From assembly GCA_951640165.1 (NCBI GenBank), contig OX621245.1, positions 16,360,330 through 16,424,329 of the forward strand: a DNA stretch of 64,000 nucleotides, in the 5' to 3' direction. This document shows, in pieces, positions 23,246 to 34,096 of this stretch. Source of the stretch: Pseudoips prasinana (Eukaryota > Arthropoda > Insecta > Lepidoptera > Nolidae). Made by a program: the position numbers and the translations under genes. The notes under the pieces are model-generated. The model made no database searches and was not told the DNA's origin. It saw only the letters and a program-made list of their open reading frames with translations. The stretch's first letter is position 1. The number at the start of each line of letters is the position of its first letter.

Positions 23246-24335
23246 AACCCAGACATTACAGGCAATGTGCAGAGACAGACGGCTTTGGCTAATCTATTGT
23301 CCTTTAGAAGTACTCTAGTACAAGCGGTTTAAGGGTATATGACCAATGATGACAATAACATGAAGAAGAGCGATTAAAGATTACTAACAATAAGTAATGA
23401 AATAATTATTTCGTTCTAAATAAAATTACCTATAACGGGCTTTAAATCTCGTTATTAACCGATTTCAAAAAAGAGAAAAGTTATCAATTCGATCCGTATG
23501 TATATTTTCCTGTACACGATTGCGCCACGATTTGAGAACCGATATAGAGTTTATTTTTTATTTGATCGAGTGTTTAATATGTTCCTGTGTATTCTTTGTA
23601 AAAACAACTACCTAGAACAAAGAATTTCAGTCTTACAATTTCAATGAAGTGTAAACAGTGAAACTAGTGGACTGAACTCAGCCTTAGGCTAGTAACTTGA
23701 AAGATGTTAAAGCGAGTGTTTAAAAATTTAAAGTGGCGTTCCCGCCGACATACATTGTGAGGCTTCCCGATAAACATCCCCGGGCGCCGCGGCGTGAGGC
23801 CAAGCCGCATTGTTTATGTTCTACGCGCCACTACGTGATGTATTATACTCGTCGGCGACTAGGCGACTGCTCGCAACTCCTCAAACTAGAAAATAACTGA
23901 CTCACGTCATGCGTCACTTTGTTTAAAGTGGTACTCAAGATTTTTACTGCGACTAGACGTAGGTATTGAAGGTTTGGCTTTAGAGAAATCAAATTTGTAA
24001 GTTATTATTTTCGGAACTAATATTTAAGTATATCTATTTAATGTTTGAATTGTTTGGTACCTAATTGTTATACGTAGTTATAATTGGTTAACTTTTAGAA
24101 CAGAAAAATAAATGAGAGCTTTTTTTCCAAGGTTACGAGAAGGAAATGCATTATTGTATTTGTTTATAATATTTTATAAACATTGTACCTCATAGTCTTT
24201 ACTTTGTAAGTGATAAATTGTTTTGGCGGGATTGATCCCAATCTTTATAAACCAATAAAGCAGTGAAGCGCCCTACGCTGGTATAGATTAACAAGCATCT
24301 ACTGTAAATACTAGCAGCATCCTAAAGTGATCCTT
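23246..24335. other. Intergenic, nothing recognised
   Basis: No supported gene. A GC-richer patch at 23735-23890 has no identity that I can name. Confidence 0.5.
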
Positions 24336-24337
24336 GA

Positions 24338-24372
24338 CTGCCTCGTCAGTCTAGCGGTGGCGTGTTTAAATG
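24338..24372 (+). repeat. SINE family C head fragment
   Basis: gactgcctcgtcagtctagc matches the tRNA-like head of family C (951-1145 and 36547-36634), broken off after ~35 bases. Confidence 0.55.
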
Positions 24373-24659
24373 CAAATAATGAAAGTCATAAAATGATTTT
24401 GGAATTTTTCTGCCATTTCACTGTCGCAGTGCACTACAGTATGTCCCGCGCTGATAGCTATTCTCAATTTGGATTAGCTGCCGAGGTTGAAATTCGGCTA
24501 GGAGGACATTATTATCCTAAACTTGTTTTTACGCCATAGTTTGGTTTGCATTCTGAATGAGGGCAAAATATAAGCCTGAAAACAGCGTTTGGCCACTGGC
24601 GTTGCCGCGTTGGAGGAATTCACGGCCTATGCTGGAGAACAATTTACATTAGCCTTTAC

Positions 24660-24845
24660 TAGAGAACAAATCAAATCAAATCAATCTTTATTGTGTGAAA
24701 TTTGGTACAAAAAGAGGATCTTATTCTATACATACATAGTTCTCAAAAATCAACCATACAGGTGTACACAATTTTACAGTTCCTGCAGTAATAACGAATG
24801 TCAAGTGTACTTAAATATTCTCATGTTAATTAACTAAAAATAATG
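24660..24845 (-). repeat. LINE tail fragment with CAAAT-type simple repeat
   Basis: Starts with tandem caaat units (caaatcaaatcaaatcaa) followed by tctttattgtgtgaaat, the reversed end of a common lepidopteran LINE. The overlapping small ORF is accidental. Confidence 0.5.
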
Positions 24846-25280
24846 AATACCAAATTGTCATAACATTAATATTTTTCATAATTAAACAATCCCAATAATA
24901 TCAAATTAATACAAAACAAATACAAAATTACATTCAAATTTATATAACAGTACCTAATTATTTATACGAATTGAACCCTAGACACGGATTAAAATAGATC
25001 ATTATGTCTACCACAAGTTCATGTAGTTTATTTCCTCGATGATACTTGCAGGTGATTCCAGTAGGTGCATTAACTAGCACCGCCTCTTGCGGAAACTTCA
25101 ATGAACTTAAAATGTCTATACTAAAAAACAGTATGTTTCATCGAGTAAGTATAAACTATATGGATTCATAGTAGGAGTACTGTTCTAACATACATCTTTG
25201 TGCGCCGCGCCGCAAATAGTGCGTACGAGTAGCGCCATCTCGTGACCCATAATGGAATGTCTACCCCACGTTGAAGTATC

Positions 25281-25322
25281 AAATAAAATAACAATGAAGC
25301 CCTAGTCATTGTTATTTTATTT
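25281..25322. repeat. Perfect 17-bp-stem hairpin
   Basis: aaataaaataacaatga pairs with tcattgttattttattt around agccctag. Probably a small MITE core. Confidence 0.7.
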
Positions 25323-25621
25323 TATTGTAATATACCGTTTCTTACTGAGATAAGAAAAAATAAAGTAATCTACTAGCTGACTTACAACGCAACATGTAGT
25401 ATAATAATCAAGAACCATTCGACAATATGTAGTAAAACTATAGCTAAAATTTGAAATTTTGTTAATTAAACCTACACATGATCCTTGACAATAACTTAAT
25501 TTAAGTTAGTTAAATATCGTTACTGCTGTATAATAAATCTTATTGTAAATTATTTCCTACAATCCGTGTACCTAAATATCTATATGTACCTAGAAATAAT
25601 TATAAATTAAGTATATATTAC

Positions 25622-25805
25622 TACGAATATGTTTTTTTTTTTTTTTTTTTGCCTCCTATTATGGAGCAATGGCTCGCACGTTCAGTGCATCCGCCAGTTT
25701 CGAGTATTGAGATTCTCAAACTTTCTGGTAGGTAGCTTTTAGGTTTATGTTGTATTATTCATTATTTAGCGACGGTTACAACTTTGAAAAGGTTACGAAT
25801 ATGTT
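25622..25805 (-). mobile_element. Short retro-inserted sequence with poly-A and target duplication
   Basis: A run of about 20 Ts (an A-tail on the minus strand) starts the insert at ~25632, and the direct repeat tacgaatatgtt bounds it at 25622-25633 and 25794-25805. The ~140-base body (ending ccattgctccataataggag on the minus strand) has no relative in the window and no coding sense. It is a 5'-truncated LINE/SINE 3' end or a retrocopied transcript end. Confidence 0.8.
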
Positions 25806-26930
25806 CTGACTATTTACAAGCGCTTTTTTAAAGTCTACGTGAATAAAAACCTTTTTTTTTTTTTAATAAAAAGTATCAGGAATATCCTGGCGTACGGGTC
25901 AACAATGTAAGGTGTTTGTTCCCCCAGTCAATCTGCTCATAGCAAATAATATCTTTGGCTCATTTTGTAGGGTCAAGTCAAGATTTAAATTTTGTGACCT
26001 CAAATATGTTTTGTACAAAAATGCAAAAAAATACATTAGGCACACGACCCTGTAGATGAAATAGTTTTTTTTGTAACCTTTCCTATTTTGGTAAAATTTT
26101 AACAGCAATGATTGCAATTTACATTTATAATACTAGTAGTATTGCATGCGATTACATTTATTTTGAAGTTCTTCTTGGTCCTATAATTTATCCTTCGGTA
26201 CGTAACCTATACCTACTACTTACAGTCTTATATGTTTAACCATGAAGATTTTTTGCGTTTACGCATTTATACCTTCCGATTATAGATAATAATTTCAAAC
26301 ATATAATGCAACTGTGTAGTACATAAAATAAAAATATATATATTTTAATGGATATCAGGATGTCATGCAGTAGGTATTCAGATATCTAAGTATTTAAGCT
26401 TCCATAATAATACAAAAATAAGATTTCAAGATTCAAAATATTTTAGGATTATAGCATTGCCTTTCCTTTATTAAATTATAGCTGGTTTTTTGTTTTCCTG
26501 TTCTTACCTCATATGACTTTGAACTACATAGTTAGCAGACTTACCTACATTTAAATTCGACAACTCTGAATTTCTAATAACTCGCATTATTATTTACTTC
26601 ATACACTCAGACATATGAACCAGTTTTGATTACTTATTTTACGCTTACAGCAAGTAATTTCAGTTATTTTTGCGCAAACATCGTTTCTTGCTGCTCGACT
26701 GAGTATTATCTACAGAGCTCTTTTCACAATTTTCTTAATTTTAGTAGCATTAATCGACCCAAAATTGATATTAAACACTATTAGTTTGCTTAACATTCTC
26801 CTTTCAAAGTCAATAACTGTAACTATGCATCCAGTTACGTCTTTGTTTATAAATATCTAAATAAAATATATAGAAGTTCAGAAAACATGTCCCATAAATA
26901 ACTCAACTAACTTGGTATATAATAGGTCTT
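25806..26930. other. AT-rich intergenic DNA
   Basis: A 72-codon minus-strand frame at 25899-26117 shows no motif. Nothing else supported. Confidence 0.5.
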
Positions 26931-26932
26931 TA

Positions 26933-28198
26933 CCTATGAAATTGCCGTTTTGTATGAAAAAATTTAAACGAATTTTTTTCATGAATTTTTTTATTTGTAT
27001 TAATCGAAGTAATCACCCATGCAATCAATGCATCTTTGCCATCGCAGTGGCAGTTTATTGATGCCCTTCTTAAAGAAATCAGCTGGACGGGAGGCAACAA
27101 ATTCTTCAAAGGCATTTTGTACTGCCTCTCGGGTATTGAATTTTTTTCCCGCCAAGAAGTTATCCAAATTCTGGAAAAAGTAGTAGTCTGTAGGCGCAAG
27201 GTCTGGTGAGTAGGGCGGATGACGGAGAGCTTCCAACCCCAGTTCTTGCAACTTGGAGACCGTCTGCTGTGCAGTATGAGGTCGCGCGTTGTCGTGCAGG
27301 AGCAGCGGAGACGAGCGATTGACCAATGCTGGTTGGAGATGCGCCAGCTTCTCCATCATTGTGCTCAGTTCTTCACAGTACACATCTGCAGTAATGCTCA
27401 CCCCGTTTGGTAAGAAGCTGTGATGAATCACACCGGCGCTAGACCACCAAACAGTGACCATCACTTTTCTAGGGGTAAGTTTTCGTTTAGGGCATTGTTT
27501 AGGTGCTGAACCAGGATCCAACCAACTTGCTGAGCGCTTGCGGTTATCAAACAGAATCCATTTTTCATCGCAGGTAACAATGCGGTTCAAAATTCCTTCA
27601 TTTGTGTGTCTGTTGAGCAGTGCAAGGCACGTCTCGACGCGTACTTCGCGCTGGCGATCATTGAGTTCGTGGGGCACCCATTTGTCAAGCTTTTTTACCT
27701 TGCCAATTTGACGCAAATGGACCAATATTGTTTTGACGCTAACGTCGAAAGCTGCTGCTAATTCAGCCGTAGATTGTGTATCATCAGCTTCCACAACCGC
27801 CTTTAATTCGTCATTGTCGACCAAAGTCTTCGGACGACCGCGAGGTTCATTTTTCAGGTCGAAATTTCCAGAACGGAAGCGAGCAAACCAATAACAGGTG
27901 GTGCGTTGGTTTGTAGTGTTAGCTCCGTAAACGTCGTTGATGTTGCGTGCCGCTTGTGCCGCGTTGCTGCCACGACGGTACTCATATTCCATAATTACTC
28001 GAATTTTTAACGTATCCATGATGACGAAAAAGATTGAAATGCGATGAAAATGTAACACTAATCAATAAAGAAATGACTACTTTTGGAAAAAAGAATCCAT
28101 GTTTTTAAAATAAAATTAATTTGAAATTAGAATTCTTAGCCAAACAAAAATTATTTTGATTTGAAATGGCCAGTACTGCAGAACGGCAATTTCATAGG
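26933..28198 (-). mobile_element. Complete mariner transposon, 1,266 bp
   Basis: Terminal inverted repeats begin cctatgaaattgccgtt and are identical at both ends for 17 bases, then diverge slightly. TA flanks both ends (26931-26932 and 28199-28200), the duplication expected for Tc1/mariner elements. The size is normal for a mariner and the single ORF is intact, so it may be a recent arrival. Confidence 0.95.
27000..28019 (-). CDS. mariner transposase, 339 aa, DD34D, intact
   Basis: Cuts and pastes its own element by recognising the terminal repeats, in the nucleus. Start chosen at 28019 (MDTLKIRVIMEYEYRRG), because the 13 upstream codons are hydrophobic and not family-like; an internal Met at MEYEYRRG is an alternative. 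The N-terminal half holds two helix-turn-helix regions, with the mariner linker motif WVPHEL at ~120. The catalytic triad is D in VTCDEKW, D in LLHDNARPH and D in LAPTDYYF. The last two are separated by exactly 34 residues, the mariner signature. Length is close to the usual ~345 aa and I see no frameshift or internal stop. Activity cannot be judged from sequence alone. Confidence 0.95.
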   Translation of the reverse strand: MDTLKIRVIMEYEYRRGSNAAQAARNINDVYGANTTNQRTTCYWFARFRSGNFDLKNEPRGRPKTLVDNDELKAVVEADDTQSTAELAAAFDVSVKTILVHLRQIGKVKKLDKWVPHELNDRQREVRVETCLALLNRHTNEGILNRIVTCDEKWILFDNRKRSASWLDPGSAPKQCPKRKLTPRKVMVTVWWSSAGVIHHSFLPNGVSITADVYCEELSTMMEKLAHLQPALVNRSSPLLLHDNARPHTAQQTVSKLQELGLEALRHPPYSPDLAPTDYYFFQNLDNFLAGKKFNTREAVQNAFEEFVASRPADFFKKGINKLPLRWQRCIDCMGDYFD

Positions 28199-28224
28199 TA
28201 ATGACCTAAAACTCATAATAAATT

Positions 28225-28318
28225 ATTCGTAACACAAATAGTTGTCCTGCGCGAAAATCGAACCTGTGGCGAGGCGACTGTCTTAACCGCTGCGCCACAC
28301 GTGCACTCATTAAAGTCA
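28225..28318 (-). repeat. SINE family B head
   Basis: Minus-strand tRNA-like head gcacgtgtggcgcagcggtt with aagacagtcgcctcgccaca, 30 bases outside the mariner. Body truncated. Confidence 0.75.
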
Positions 28319-28319
28319 G

Positions 28320-29180
28320 TCCTATTTATACATGTTCTTCGCTTAAGACCCTTTTCGAGAGATTGATTTAGTGTTACTTTACACCCCGTTTCACGGTAAC
28401 TACAATGCATTGGAATCTGGAATACCGAGTGAAGTTAGTCGCAACCAAAGATATTACAAAACAAGAGACGGCCGAAGCGGCAGATTATTTTATCTGTGCT
28501 TTTTATGTCATAAATCCAGTCGGCGTTTTACATTTGTTTATTTTGTTTTTAAGAAGATAATTAGTGATATTACTGGATTATTACGCTAAGTAAGTATATA
28601 TATTTATTCCTTCGAATATTATACTCAGTTTTACTTTAATTGATAGGATACCTACAATCATGACGCGATGTATTGTGACAACAATTCAACATAATATTTG
28701 TTTTTAGTTTATTTGCCCTAAAACTATCCATCGCATTCAATTAACACTAATTAAATTTTAACTTTAATTCGTTTATTTATTGTTATTAAATGTATAGGGC
28801 GAGGTAGATTAACAATATTCAGTGATTACATTTTGTAGACTGTATTAGGTTAGAGCAATGAGAACTGTGTAGTAAATAGTTACCTATGTTTTACACGGTT
28901 AAATCTAAAAGACGATTATAATCCTTGGTAATAGATAAGTGCAACACTCGTAAAAGATTTTCACGTAAAGGCATGCACGACATGCATCACATATTAGTTT
29001 AACTCTCATAAGAGAGAACTGGGTCCACAAGTATTGGTAAGTACCGTCTGTTCCGAGTTCGTTGCGTTCGTTGCTCTCTGAGTATATTAGTTTATTAATT
29101 ATCTACATTAATTTGGATATTACCAAATTAATAAATAATATGGGACTCTCAATTCACTTGATTCAAAGTTCTGCAATAGG
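28320..29180. other. AT-rich intergenic DNA
   Basis: A 72-codon plus frame at 28371-28589 has no recognised motif. Nothing else seen. Confidence 0.45.
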
Positions 29181-29184
29181 TTAC

Positions 29185-29456
29185 TGATGGGCCTGTTAGC
29201 GTGGGTAGCAAATGCTTGTTTTTCACGCTGGAAGTCATGGGTTTGATTCCCACGCAGGACAGATATTTGTGTGCATGAACATGTCTGTTCGTCCAGAGTC
29301 TAGGTGTATCTATATAAGTATGTGTTAAGAGAAGAAAAGAAAAGTTGTATATTATTATGTAGAATATTAGTTTTCTGGTTTTCATAGTACAGCTCTGCTT
29401 AGTAGGTATGGGATCAGATGGCTGTGAATAATGTAAATAATGTCCCAGGATATTAT
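29185..29456 (+). repeat. SINE family A, full copy
   Basis: Head gcgtgggtagcaaatgcttg, B box gggtttgattcccac, body with gtgtgcatgaacatgtctgt, tail ctctgcttagtaggtatggg, and end atgtcccaggat. Minor duplication of aataatgtaa near the tail. Confidence 0.85.
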
Positions 29457-29689
29457 TATTATTTATTTTACTTGTTTAATATAAAATAATTGGACATTTC
29501 TTCTGCCTTCTACATATTATTATATCTAGGTATATTTAGTTACACAAATACCAATTCTATCTACAATATGAATTCTTGCTTTAGATTGTCAAAAATGTGC
29601 ATGAGTAAGGCAACCTTAGAGTAAATAAAACCAGCCAATTGCGAGTCGGTCTTGCGCACAAAAGGATCAGTACTATTATCTATAACAAC

Positions 29690-29875
29690 TAACATTTGTT
29701 GTATGGGAGCCCCCTTAAATTTTTATTTTGTTTTTTAGTATTCATTTTTATAGCGGCAACAAAAATATATTTAATTTATGAGATACAGCTTGGTGACAGA
29801 TGGACAGACAGTCATAGTAATAGGGTCCCATTTTACCCTTTGGGTACGGAACCCTAAAAAGTACTCAGGTACTCA
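29690..29875 (+). repeat. Dispersed insect LINE-tail repeat
   Basis: tgttgtatgggagccccctt, gagatacagcttggtgacag and ccctttgggtacggaaccct are landmarks of an abundant insect repeat ending in aaccctaaaaa. Only the tail is present. Confidence 0.75.
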
Positions 29876-29879
29876 TATT

Positions 29880-31255
29880 ATCATACATATATCTTACACT
29901 TATACTTAACATATAGGGCTTCTTTTGATTATAATTTTGCAACCATTAATTGCAAATATTGAAGTACCAAACTGAAAACATCAAGGTCAATAAATTGCCA
30001 GAAAGAGCTCTGTCAACCTTGAACACTTGCAGCATATTAATTAGTTGAATTTTGCGATTGCTTCATTGAATGTAATCTGCAAAATAGATGTAGGTTCTTT
30101 CCCAATTAATATGCTCATAAAGTGAAAAAATGCTATGACCCAAGAAATTATCTATTGAAGACATTAGAATGTCAAATGTTTTGATCAAATAATATTTCTT
30201 TTTTGTCTTATTTGTCCTCCAACATACTGATTTATTGTTCCGTAATCAAAATATAATAAAATACGGGACTAAATATTATGTCTATTCTAGCCACAAGATT
30301 TGTGTACCTGAAATTCTTTTATTTCAAATAGGCTTTTTGTATTTTTATAAATCCAACAAAAATAGTTTTAAGCACAAGAAGGCTGACCATAGTCATAGCA
30401 GATTGTATATTTATAAAAAGATATTGGCCTAATTTTTTTACTTGAGGAAGAGTATAATTGTATATGAAAATGCCAGCTAGTAATGTCTTGACAAAAAATG
30501 TAACCAACTACATCTAACTCATATCGTATAGATGGCGCCCGAGGAGTCCTATATAACATAAAGTAACTCGTAGCTCTTAGAGTTCATCTTGAATAATAAT
30601 TGTAAATTTTTCACTGTGTAGCAGAGCAGTTGAATCGCAAAGTGCACTAACTCATGAGGTAGAGTGTGTGTTTGCACGGGTAAATGCTCAAATTTTTATG
30701 ATTCTTCATTTGTTTTCGTACAAATGTTGAGCTCACCTGTGCATCACTTGACGGTAACCGGCACTTAGCGTATAATAGGCGATCTATAGACATGAAAAAC
30801 ATTAAATTTTTTGTTGTTTTTATTAAAGTGAGATTGATTCGGTTCGCGTCTATATAAAATGGTCTAATTGGTTACTAGTTTAGCCTATTACTTATTCAGA
30901 CTCCGCCCGCCATTGTGTTGATTGCAGCTTTGTGAAAAGATTCTCGTAGTAATCTATTATTCATGGATAATTAGTATACTCATGAATTCCCTCTTATGAA
31001 TTGTTAACCCACCTTCCCGCGCACATATCTACATACCAGTTATAACTACCTTTCTTAGTTTGATATGCTTGTGAAAGATTTTAAATAGCATCAGTGACAT
31101 AATATTTATTTGAGTATAAATCTCATGCTATTCCGATACTCCTTATGGTATAATTCTTTAGACTACAATTAAAAAATTATCTTATCCAACAGCGTGATAT
31201 CAAATAAACAGAACATTAATATACATACTTTCTAATATTTTATTATATTATAACA
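29880..31255. other. AT-rich intergenic DNA
   Basis: Several 60-65-codon open frames overlap on both strands near 30235-30560; none shows a recognisable motif. No gene supported. Confidence 0.45.
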
Positions 31256-31279
31256 AGACCACCAATAAGCCCCATAACT

Positions 31280-31800
31280 GTCACTGTGGGGTTCAGACCT
31301 TTAGGGCACCATGGCCTATCTTGTCGCCGCAGTGCGGGTAGGCTTTCACGCCACTCATTCGTCGGGCGCTGGCCACCGTTCACGTGCCGGCTCTCTTAGA
31401 GCCTAACGGTATTTCTTGTGACGATGGCAAGTGGCCTGATGTTATGACGTTTATCCCTTGGAGTCGTGGGAGACCACTGGTATGGGACGCAACTTGTGTG
31501 GATACATCAGGCGGTGCTGTAGCGGAGGCTGCTGAGAACCTCAAACGGAGTAAATATGCTGCCGTAGGTGATGGCGTTTGGGGTCGAAAGTCAGGACAAG
31601 ACTCCTTGACGAAGGACCGAGCTTCTGGGGCCCAAGGACCCATCCTTGGGCCCCAGAAGCTCGGTCCTTCGTCAAGGAGTCTTGTCCTGACGACTTGCAG
31701 AATACTCTGGTGATCAGAGAGCTGGCACGCACTTCGGCCCACGCATAAGCCTTGCGATCCAAAGAGGTAACGTCGCTAGCTTTTTGGGCACCTTACCCGC
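31280..31800 (+). pseudogene. Degenerate LINE pol C-terminal fragment with fold-back duplication
   Basis: The GC-rich block encodes CDDGKWPDVMTFIPWSRGR and PLVWDATCVDTSGGAVAEAA, a conserved segment near the C-terminus of some invertebrate LINE polyproteins (DG.RPDG.T..PW..GR.L.WD.TCVDT). After KYAAVGDGV the sequence turns into an inverted copy of what follows (31590-31691), and the rest (APEARSFVKE, then a frame-shifted AIQRGN-like end near 31750-31790) is in other frames. The open frames on the two strands over the palindrome are a by-product. Not a functional gene. Confidence 0.7.
31590..31691. repeat. Perfect 49-bp inverted duplication, 4-base spacer
   Basis: Arms 31590-31638 and 31643-31691 are exact reverse complements (gtcaggacaagactccttga...), separated by ccca. 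Because the right arm is in the normal order of the surrounding coding remnant, the left arm is the new, inverted copy. Confidence 0.95.
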
Positions 31801-32725
31801 AGATGGCGACTTGAAAGCGGTTAAGTTACACTTTTATTTAGTATTTTGATTTTAAGTTTATGATAGGAGTTTTAGTTTCTATGTAGTTTTAATCTATTTC
31901 CAATAGTTTTGTTTAATTAGTGTGTACATAAATTTGAAATAAATAGACCACTATAATAGAATAATATTGGAAAAAGCATATCGACATTTTTATGATGCTT
32001 TTGTCATTAAATACATAAAATTACTTATTATGGAAAGCAATAGGATGGACTTTACCGAAACTTATTTTTCATACAAATCGGCCATTGGAAATGTTTCTAT
32101 GGAAGTAACGAAAACAGCCATCAATTTCTGGATTGTTATAAAAAATTTGGTTGTTCAGAATCGTTACTAGACCGTGGTAAATATTTTTATTACGTTTGTC
32201 CATAAACGAATTGATAGTTTTTTTTACGGGACGAATACAGTTTCCCTAGCCTTTTGTAGGCTAGGGAAACTAAGTACCCGCATCGGAGAGCACCCTCTGT
32301 GGGTTCGAACTTCGACTCTGCGCGGTTACGGGCGGGGAGATGCAAAAGAGGGCGTATCATTTTAGGGATGTTTTGTGCGACTTTCGTTCTACGTCAATAC
32401 GCGACGCGGGCCTCCCTTCCGATTTAGGTTTGGAGGGGGCGCATTGATAGCAATCCGCTAATATTCTTTTCTTTATTTCTTCTTCCCTTCCTTAACGGCT
32501 TAATAGAGAATTAAGTTCAACTAATAACATAATACTTGGAATTGGGACACGTTGGTTATATTTTTCAAATGAGGTCGAAAATGACCTGAAATATTTTAAA
32601 AAGAATAAAACTTAGTACCTTAAATATTTATTTAGTATCTGAAATTAGTTATTATACCATTAATCCAGTAAATTGTATACTGCCCTATTTTAATAAACTG
32701 TAAATACTTGTTTAAATTAATACAT
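31801..32725. other. Intergenic with a hairpin at 32240-32272 and a GC-rich patch
   Basis: agtttccctagcc and ggctagggaaact form a perfect 13-base stem with loop ttttgta. The following 32275-32460 is GC-rich and non-coding, of unknown identity. Elsewhere AT-rich. Confidence 0.55.
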
Positions 32726-32729
32726 ATTA

Positions 32730-33125
32730 ATATATCATGGGACATTGTTCACACACGGCGATCTGATCCCAAACTTAGCGGAGCTTGTACTAAGGAAACA
32801 AGATAACTGATATAAGTATATGCCACATAGTACTTTTTTTTGTAACATAGACTCACGCCTGTCTCCCAGAGGGGTAGGCAGAGACAACGGACTTCCATTT
32901 GTCACGATCCTTGCACACCTCTTTCGCTTCGATTACTGACGTTCTATTCTTCATACATGCTCGCCGGTTTATGTAAATACATACTTATATATATAATTAC
33001 ACCCTGACTCGGGACAAACAGACATGTTCATGGACACAAATATCTGTCCTGGGTTGGAATGGAACCTACGACCTGCAGCGTTAAAGACAAGCATTTACCA
33101 ACCACGCGAACCGGTCCGTCACGCC
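32730..33125 (-). repeat. SINE family A split by another repeat
   Basis: The tail (32730-32838: gggacattgttcacacacgg, gagcttgtactaaggaaac) and the body plus head (32970-33118: aatacatacttatatatata, ctgtcctgggttggaatgga) are one minus-strand SINE. A ~125-base repeat with gcctgtctcccagaggggta interrupts it, and a second piece of that repeat (33121-33172) follows the SINE head directly. Confidence 0.75.
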
Positions 33126-33174
33126 TGTTTCCCAGAGGGGTAGGCAGAGACAGCGGATTTCCATTTGTTTAACA

Positions 33175-34090
33175 GTTTACATGTGAGGGTCAAAGAACAA
33201 AACGTTCATCAAGCGACAAAAACCCCTCATGACATAGGTATTGTGTCTGTATGACAAGGACACCACGAAACTCTCGAACGAACGCCCTTAACGCCTTTGT
33301 AGAAAGATCACATATAGAAATTCGACAACAACTTATTGACCGCACCGTTTATTGGTAATAAAAAAACTATGATGTATTTGGATCTTCTTTTAAGCGTTTT
33401 ATTTTGCCTTAAAGTAATAAGCTAAAGAAAATAACTGACTAATACTACGATTTGAGAACAGATGGACTAGTCTTCGATATTCCTATAAAATTTGAAGATC
33501 AATACAGACAAGTACGATAACTGCATTCGGGTGTTAGGCTCAACATGAGTTCTCTAAACACAAGATAGGTGGACTGCTATCGACGAATACTGACAACTTG
33601 CTGGCTGAAATTAAATTTTAATTTGATTTGAATTTATAATAATTTATATATATTGATGGTTGGATGTCCCTGGTATAAAAAAAACGTAAAATCATCAAAT
33701 ATATTACGGAACTGACTGCGTACTAATTAAGTAGTAGTAGTGCGTACTATTTGGAGACAGGAGTCATGTTATCCGCCAAGACACGACAATCTTATGAATT
33801 TTTGTGATTCCCCTGTTATTGTTCTACTTGGTACTCGTACATGAACTGTCATCAAGGTCTTAATTTGTTTAAAACTAATGTGAGGCATATTTTAATTTAA
33901 CATTTTATTCACGTAACGAACGGTTTTTTACTCTATTTTAAGGTAATAAGTACCCCTTTGTTAGGGAGTACTCGCGACTGCGTTCCTAGAGCCACTTGTA
34001 TGTTTGAATATTAGTATAGTCATTCTTTTCCTAAGAAATGATTTGAATTCTATACCGTAATAATCAGTTACAATTTCAATTTTAGATTTA
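33175..34090. other. AT-rich DNA upstream of the 34097 ORF
   Basis: No upstream exon recognised. A pyrimidine-rich stretch ending in ttttag at 34080-34085 could act as a 3' splice site 11 bases before the ATG, so an upstream non-coding or coding exon is possible. No terminal inverted repeat matching the other side of the ORF was seen. Confidence 0.4.
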
Positions 34091-34096
34091 AAAGAA

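Noticed and set aside
31380..31742. Two similar ORFs on opposite strands, suggesting an overlapping gene pair
   Set aside because: The similarity comes from the perfect inverted duplication at 31590-31691 in a dead LINE fragment.
32275..32460. Possible rRNA or other structural RNA in the GC-rich patch
   Set aside because: I see no conserved rRNA core or other recognisable RNA motif; identity left open.
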